Part shown: positions 3,945 through 7,284 of the stretch, piece by piece
Layout: each line of letters starts with the position of its first letter
Numbering within the stretch: the stretch's first letter is position 1
Source: Candidatus Pacearchaeota archaeon
GTDB lineage: Archaea > Nanobdellota > Nanobdellia > Pacearchaeales > GW2011-AR1
Assembly: GCA_016866915.1 (NCBI GenBank)
Contig: VGKR01000022.1
Location: forward strand, 1-7,284
Length of the DNA: 7,284 nucleotides
Direction: 5' to 3'
The notes under the pieces: generated by a model
Seen by the model: only the letters and a program-made list of their open reading frames with translations
Told to the model about the DNA's origin: nothing
Databases searched by the model: none
Program-made: the position numbers and the translations under genes

Positions 3945-4859
3945 CTATCTTAGTTTTTCTATTGAACCAAGATTTTTTGTAGCTGTAAGGATGTCTTGTA
4001 TCTTCTTTAAAGGCCCATAAAGACAGATTATATCATAAAACAAACCAAATTCAGAAGCTTTTTTGGATGCTTTTATTACATCAGAATCACTTATTTTCTT
4101 TTTGTTGTATGCGATTAGTATCCTCTCATCTCCATTATTTTTTATCTTGAGCAGAATTTCGTTTTTACTGAAACTTAAAATATCCATTATTTCTATAGAT
4201 TTTTCTGCTAAAAATTCTTTTATTCTATTGAAAAAAGTACTGTCTTTTTGTGAAGGCTTTTTTTTGCTTTTTTTTGCTTTTGAAATTCTTTTGATTTTAG
4301 GCTTATCAAAAATATCCAGAGATTTTTCTTGAATTTTTTCTAAATCTGGTTGAAATTGATGAACACCTGCATTAAATTGCATTGGTATGGAAATTTCTTC
4401 GATTTTTTGAGAGATATCTTTAATTTTTGTTGGTCTTTCTTTTAGTAAATCTGACTCAGGTGCATGAAAAAACCTCCATATTAATCTTTCATCTTTCTTG
4501 AAAGGTACTGCAAAATCTTTTATTTCTCTTAGAGCAACTCTAATTGCAGGCTCTTGTTCAGCATCATCTAAAAATTTTTTTTCTTTGAGAAGGGCATAAG
4601 CATCTTTTTCTTTACTTTTAAGATGAAATGAAAATCTTTCAAGCATAAATTCTTGTCCTGAAAGAAGATAGAGAGGAGAATTACCCACCCTCATATGACT
4701 TGTTTTTATTCTTCTTTCTGAAAGAAGTTCTGAAAGAAAGGCAGATGTAAAAAGTGTGCTTAATTCAATTTCTCTTGCAATATGAACAGGAAGACTTGGT
4801 CCGTTTCTTCTTAAAAATGAAATTATTTTGTTTTTTATTTCAGATGTATCTTGAGTCAT
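3945..4859 (-). CDS. Winged-helix protein with a C-terminal alpha/beta domain, function unknown
   Basis: The protein has 304 residues. Residues 6-70 look like a winged helix-turn-helix: helix IKNKIISFLRRNG, helix PVHIAREIEL, a probable recognition helix TLFTSAFLSELLSERR, and a wing around MRVGNSPLYLLSG. Residues 72-132 may form a second small helical/winged unit ending in LIWRFF. A charged linker (about 140-206) with a Lys/Arg cluster (KIKRISKAKKSKKK, 188-201) leads to a C-terminal alpha/beta domain (about 208-304) with strand-like EILLKIK, ERILIAYNKKKI and YDIICLYG and a helix DSDVIKASKKASEFG. The pattern is reminiscent of restriction-endonuclease-like folds, but I see no clear PD-(D/E)XK catalytic set, so a non-catalytic nucleic-acid-binding domain is the more careful reading. 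No signal peptide or membrane segment is present. The gene lies between endA and eS17 and has its own TATA-like box, so a role in transcription or RNA/DNA binding is only inferred. Confidence 0.8.
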   Translation of the reverse strand: MTQDTSEIKNKIISFLRRNGPSLPVHIAREIELSTLFTSAFLSELLSERRIKTSHMRVGNSPLYLLSGQEFMLERFSFHLKSKEKDAYALLKEKKFLDDAEQEPAIRVALREIKDFAVPFKKDERLIWRFFHAPESDLLKERPTKIKDISQKIEEISIPMQFNAGVHQFQPDLEKIQEKSLDIFDKPKIKRISKAKKSKKKPSQKDSTFFNRIKEFLAEKSIEIMDILSFSKNEILLKIKNNGDERILIAYNKKKISDSDVIKASKKASEFGLFYDIICLYGPLKKIQDILTATKNLGSIEKLR

Positions 4860-4880
4860 TTAGAAAAAAGAATTACAAGC

Positions 4881-4888
4881 ATTATAAA
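4881..4888 (-). promoter_or_regulatory. TATA-like box of the winged-helix gene
   Basis: TTTATAAT on the minus strand is centred about 25 nt before the ATG at 4859, so transcription should start at or next to the start codon. No Shine-Dalgarno is present, which fits a leaderless mRNA. Confidence 0.55.
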
Positions 4889-4931
4889 TTTTCTTACACT
4901 GCAATAGATGAGAAAATTAACAGAATTAGTT

Positions 4932-4937
4932 AAAAAA
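4932..4937 (-). terminator. T6 tract after endA
   Basis: TTTTTT on the minus strand begins 5 nt after the endA stop codon, before the promoter of the next minus-strand gene. Confidence 0.4.
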
Positions 4938-4942
4938 TTTTC

Positions 4943-5461
4943 TTATGGCCTAATCCATCCTACTTCATAATAACTTACATCATTTTCTTCGTCTACAATT
5001 GCTAAAAGAAGATTTTTCTTTGTACTATGTGCTACGCGATTTTTTGCTGAAAATTCATGCCAGGTTAATTTTCTTGCTTCATGATCAACAAATACAATCC
5101 ATTTTGCATGCTTAGTTCCAGGTCTTGCACCCTTATCGTAAACTCGAAAATCAGCTCCGAATTTGAGAGCTGTTTTTACAATATAACCTCTTTCTCTTAA
5201 ATCTCTATACACAGAATATTTTAGATTAATTCTTTTATCAAATCTTTCTATTTTTTTCAAAAGTTCCTTTAAAGAAATTTTCTTGTTTCTTTGAAAAATT
5301 TCCATTTTGTCTTTTTCTACAAGAAAAATAGCCTCTGACAAAGAATACTGAATCTTTTCTCCAATAGGTTCTCCAAAATTGCTTTTTTTGTATAATGTAA
5401 ATGCCTCTGGAAAATTACTTGAAATGCTTCCTTCAACGAATTGAGCCGAAATCTTTTCCAT
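4943..5461 (-). CDS. endA: tRNA-splicing endonuclease EndA
   Basis: EndA cuts introns out of pre-tRNAs at the bulge-helix-bulge motif, leaving 2',3'-cyclic phosphate and 5'-OH ends for ligation by RtcB. The 172-residue protein has an N-terminal domain (about 1-85) and the catalytic domain with all three expected residues: Y108 in FRVYDKGARPG, H118 in KHAKWIVF, and K149 in RVAHSTKKNLLLAIVDEE. The H-to-K spacing (31) equals that of the Methanocaldococcus enzyme as I remember it. The one-unit length of about 170-180 residues fits the homotetrameric alpha4 type rather than the fused alpha2 type; heteromeric systems cannot be excluded without the rest of the genome. GGAG (5472-5475) lies 10 nt before the ATG and supports the start. 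The gene is divergent from leuS and has its own TATA-like box and downstream T6. The tRNA in this window has no intron. Confidence 0.95.
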   Translation of the reverse strand: MEKISAQFVEGSISSNFPEAFTLYKKSNFGEPIGEKIQYSLSEAIFLVEKDKMEIFQRNKKISLKELLKKIERFDKRINLKYSVYRDLRERGYIVKTALKFGADFRVYDKGARPGTKHAKWIVFVDHEARKLTWHEFSAKNRVAHSTKKNLLLAIVDEENDVSYYEVGWIRP

Positions 5462-5471
5462 TATGAAATTT

Positions 5472-5521
5472 CTCCGAAATTTTATTTGACGAAATTCAAA
5501 GAATTTCAGTCTATTTAATTA
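5472..5521 (-). promoter_or_regulatory. endA promoter: TATA-like box, dyad element and Shine-Dalgarno
   Basis: On the minus strand TAATTAAATA (5512-5521) predicts an RNA start near 5490, and GGAG (5472-5475) lies 10 nt before the ATG at 5461. Between TATA and the predicted start lies a dyad: GACGAAATTC (5488-5497), loop AAA, GAATTTC (5501-5507), one extra A, GTC (5509-5511). It sits where an operator would block the polymerase. Confidence 0.5.
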
Positions 5522-5582
5522 GGTAGAATTGATATTTAAAATCTTCTAACCTATTTGAAATTAGAGGAAGAAATCGTTAATG

Positions 5583-5598
5583 ATAAATAATTTAAATC
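5583..5598 (+). promoter_or_regulatory. TATA-like region of leuS
   Basis: ATAAATAATTTAAATC lies about 20-35 nt before the leuS ATG (5618), and no Shine-Dalgarno precedes the start, so the mRNA is probably leaderless or nearly so. A second candidate (TATTTAAAAT, about 5533-5542) would give a leader of about 55 nt. Confidence 0.4.
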
Positions 5599-5617
5599 AT
5601 CTTTATCTCATAAGAGA

Positions 5618-7284
5618 ATGGAAAATCCGAAATATAATTTCAAGACTATAGAGCAGAAGTGGCAAAAAAAATGGGAAAAATTCAAAATTTTCGAGACAAA
5701 AGATAATTCTAAAAAAAATAAATTTTATGTTTTAGATATGTTTCCTTATCCTTCTGGATTAGGACTTCATATGGGACATGCATTTGTCTTTTCTTTAGGA
5801 GATATTTTTGCGCGATTTAAGAAATTACAAGGATTTAATGTACTTTATCCGGTAGGATATGATGCATTAGGATTACCTGCTGAAAATGCAGCAATTCAAG
5901 CCAAAATCCACCCATTAGAGTATACAAAAAATTCAATTAAAAATTTTAAAAAACAACAAAAAGCTATGGGGTGGAGTTATGACTGGAGTCGATTAATAAA
6001 TACGTCTGAACCGAATTATTACAAATGGGACCAATGGATTTTTTTAAAGATGCTTGAAAAAGGAATTGCTTATAGAAAAAAAGCACCTGTTAATTGGTGC
6101 CATAAGTGTGAAAGTGTTCTTGCAAATGAGCAAGTGATTAATGGATGTTGCTGGAGACATGAAGACACTCTTGTAGAGATAAAACATTTAGAGCAATGGT
6201 TCTTTAAAATCACTCAATATGCTGAAAACCTGATTAATGATCTGGATAAATTAGATTGGCCAGAAAACGCAAAAAAACTACAAAGAAATTGGATTGGCAA
6301 GTCTTCTGGAACAGAAATTGATTTTGAAATTATAACTCCTGAAAAAAATTTAGGCAAATGGCCGATATTTACAACTAGGCCGGATACTCTTTATGGAGTT
6401 ACATTTATGGTGATTTCAGCTCAACATCCCAGACTTTTTGATTTAGTTAGTGCAGATCAGGAAGAAAAAGTTAAGAAATTTTTGAAGCATCTTAAGAGTG
6501 TTAGTGAAAAAAATTTGGCGGATATGGATAAAGAAGGTGTTTTTACTGGAAGTTACGCAATATCTCCCCTTACCTTAGAAAAAATTCCAATATATGCTGG
6601 AAATTTTGTTGTTGCTGATTATGGCTCAGGCATGGTTATGGCTGTGCCTGCTCATGATATTCGGGATTTTGAATTTGCTAAAAAATATAAAATAAAAATA
6701 AAAGAAGTTGTAGATGGTGGAAAAATTGAAAAAAATGCTTATGTAGGAGAAGGCAATCTGATGAATTCCGGAGAATTTAATGAACTTAATAGTAGAGAAG
6801 CAAGAGAGATTATTACAAAGCATCTTGAAAAGAAAAAATTAGGTAGAAGAAAGATTAGTTATAAACTTAGAGATTGGCTTATTTCCCGTCAGAGATATTG
6901 GGGAACTCCAATACCGGTGGTTTATTGTGAAAAATGTGGCGTTGTTCCTATTCCAGAAAAAGATTTGCCCGTTATTCTACCAAAAAAGGTTAAATTTGGA
7001 AAAGGAAATCCCTTGCTTACAAATGATTCCTGGTTAAAAACTAAATGTCCTAAATGTGGAGAAACTTCTAGAAGAGAAACAGATACAATGGATACTTTTG
7101 CTAATTCTTCTTGGTATTATCTAAGATACACAGATCCCCATAATGATAAGAAAATCTTTGACAGCAAAAAAGCAAACTATTGGGCTCCTATTGATCAGTA
7201 TATTGGCGGACCAGAACACATTACCGCGCATTTGATTTATGCTAGATTTTATACTAAATTTTTGAGAGATTTAGGAATTATTAA
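5618..7284 (+). CDS. leuS: Leucyl-tRNA synthetase, bacterial type (3' end outside the window)
   Basis: This class I synthetase charges tRNA-Leu in the cytoplasm. The frame is open to the last base, so 555 residues are seen of about 800-870 expected; KMSKS and the anticodon-binding domain lie outside. Seen in order: the MFPYPSG block with HMGH signature (41-54), GYDALGLPAENAA (80-92), a zinc module (C161, C164, C177/C178, then WRHEDT), the CP1 editing domain (about 225-420) with TTRPDTLYG (252-260) and DYGSGMVMAVPAHDIRD (334-350, D347 being the likely amino-group-binding Asp), WLISRQRYWGTPIPVVYC (420-437), a second CXXC pair (437/440, 477/480), ETDTMDTFANSSWYYLRY and IGGPEHITAHLIYARF. The editing domain follows the zinc module, the bacterial order; archaeal/eukaryotic LeuRS places it differently. 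Together with the high match to bacterial motifs this indicates acquisition from bacteria. Base composition matches its neighbours, so the transfer is old. Confidence 0.96.
   Translation, partial: MENPKYNFKTIEQKWQKKWEKFKIFETKDNSKKNKFYVLDMFPYPSGLGLHMGHAFVFSLGDIFARFKKLQGFNVLYPVGYDALGLPAENAAIQAKIHPLEYTKNSIKNFKKQQKAMGWSYDWSRLINTSEPNYYKWDQWIFLKMLEKGIAYRKKAPVNWCHKCESVLANEQVINGCCWRHEDTLVEIKHLEQWFFKITQYAENLINDLDKLDWPENAKKLQRNWIGKSSGTEIDFEIITPEKNLGKWPIFTTRPDTLYGVTFMVISAQHPRLFDLVSADQEEKVKKFLKHLKSVSEKNLADMDKEGVFTGSYAISPLTLEKIPIYAGNFVVADYGSGMVMAVPAHDIRDFEFAKKYKIKIKEVVDGGKIEKNAYVGEGNLMNSGEFNELNSREAREIITKHLEKKKLGRRKISYKLRDWLISRQRYWGTPIPVVYCEKCGVVPIPEKDLPVILPKKVKFGKGNPLLTNDSWLKTKCPKCGETSRRETDTMDTFANSSWYYLRYTDPHNDKKIFDSKKANYWAPIDQYIGGPEHITAHLIYARFYTKFLRDLGII

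Noticed and set aside
4063..4332. Plus-strand reading frame with hydrophobic stretches
   Set aside because: It is the antisense of the Lys/Ile-rich part of the winged-helix protein; the hydrophobic look comes from reversed lysine codons.
5580..5651. A 23-codon reading frame (MINNLNHLYL...) that starts before leuS and overlaps its first codons, with GAGG upstream at 5564 and four Leu codons, like an attenuation leader peptide
   Set aside because: The leucine content is not striking, no alternative hairpins are visible, the leuS TATA-like box lies inside it, and such attenuation is not established in archaea. It is probably chance in AT-rich spacer.
6626..6823. Minus-strand reading frame rich in Phe and Ile
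   Set aside because: It is antisense to the LeuRS editing domain.
1..7284. CRISPR array, insertion sequence, integrase site or defence system
   Set aside because: No regularly spaced repeats, transposase or integrase genes, or known defence proteins were found on either strand.

Overview
The window reads as AT-rich archaeal chromosome, most likely from a DPANN-type lineage (Woesearchaeota/Pacearchaeota-like); that placement is inference. The archaeal signs are the eukaryote/archaeal-type ribosomal protein eS17, an archaeal tRNA-splicing endonuclease with the Tyr/His/Lys triad, a dimeric archaeal/eukaryotic-type glycyl-tRNA synthetase, a tRNA gene without encoded CCA, TATA-like boxes about 25-30 nt before several start codons, and oligo-T termination signals. 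Against this background the leucyl-tRNA synthetase is of the bacterial type, as expected for lineages that took up bacterial synthetases.

Layout. Positions 1-882 (+) hold the C-terminal part of a secreted, membrane-anchored, sequon-rich surface protein, followed by a hairpin/T-tract terminator. Positions 970-2661 (+) encode glycyl-tRNA synthetase with an unusual 74-residue N-terminal extension. Positions 2806-2883 (+) encode a 25-residue lysine peptide behind the best Shine-Dalgarno sequence of the window, and 2948-3301 (+) a HIT-family nucleotide hydrolase/transferase. A CAU-anticodon tRNA lies on the minus strand at 3307-3380, back to back with a small membrane protein at 3458-3679 (+). Three minus-strand genes follow: eS17 (3685-3864), a winged-helix protein of unknown function (3945-4859) and endA (4943-5461). 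Divergent from endA, a bacterial-type leuS starts at 5618 and runs off the window end.

Most of the genes serve translation: two aminoacyl-tRNA synthetases, one tRNA, the tRNA intron endonuclease and one ribosomal protein. They are packed with gaps of only a few to about 140 nt, but nearly every gene seems to have its own promoter and T-tract terminator, so this is a cluster of single-gene units rather than one operon. Convergent pairs share their ends: A-rich lysine codons of one gene form the T-tract behind its opposite neighbour.

I see no mobile element, CRISPR array or defence cassette. The most unusual items are the GlyRS N-terminal fusion, the tRNA whose D-loop/T-loop contact is U19-A56 instead of G19-C56 and which has G37, the lysine-only mini-protein with a large imperfect hairpin at its stop codon, and several dyad-symmetric elements in promoters.
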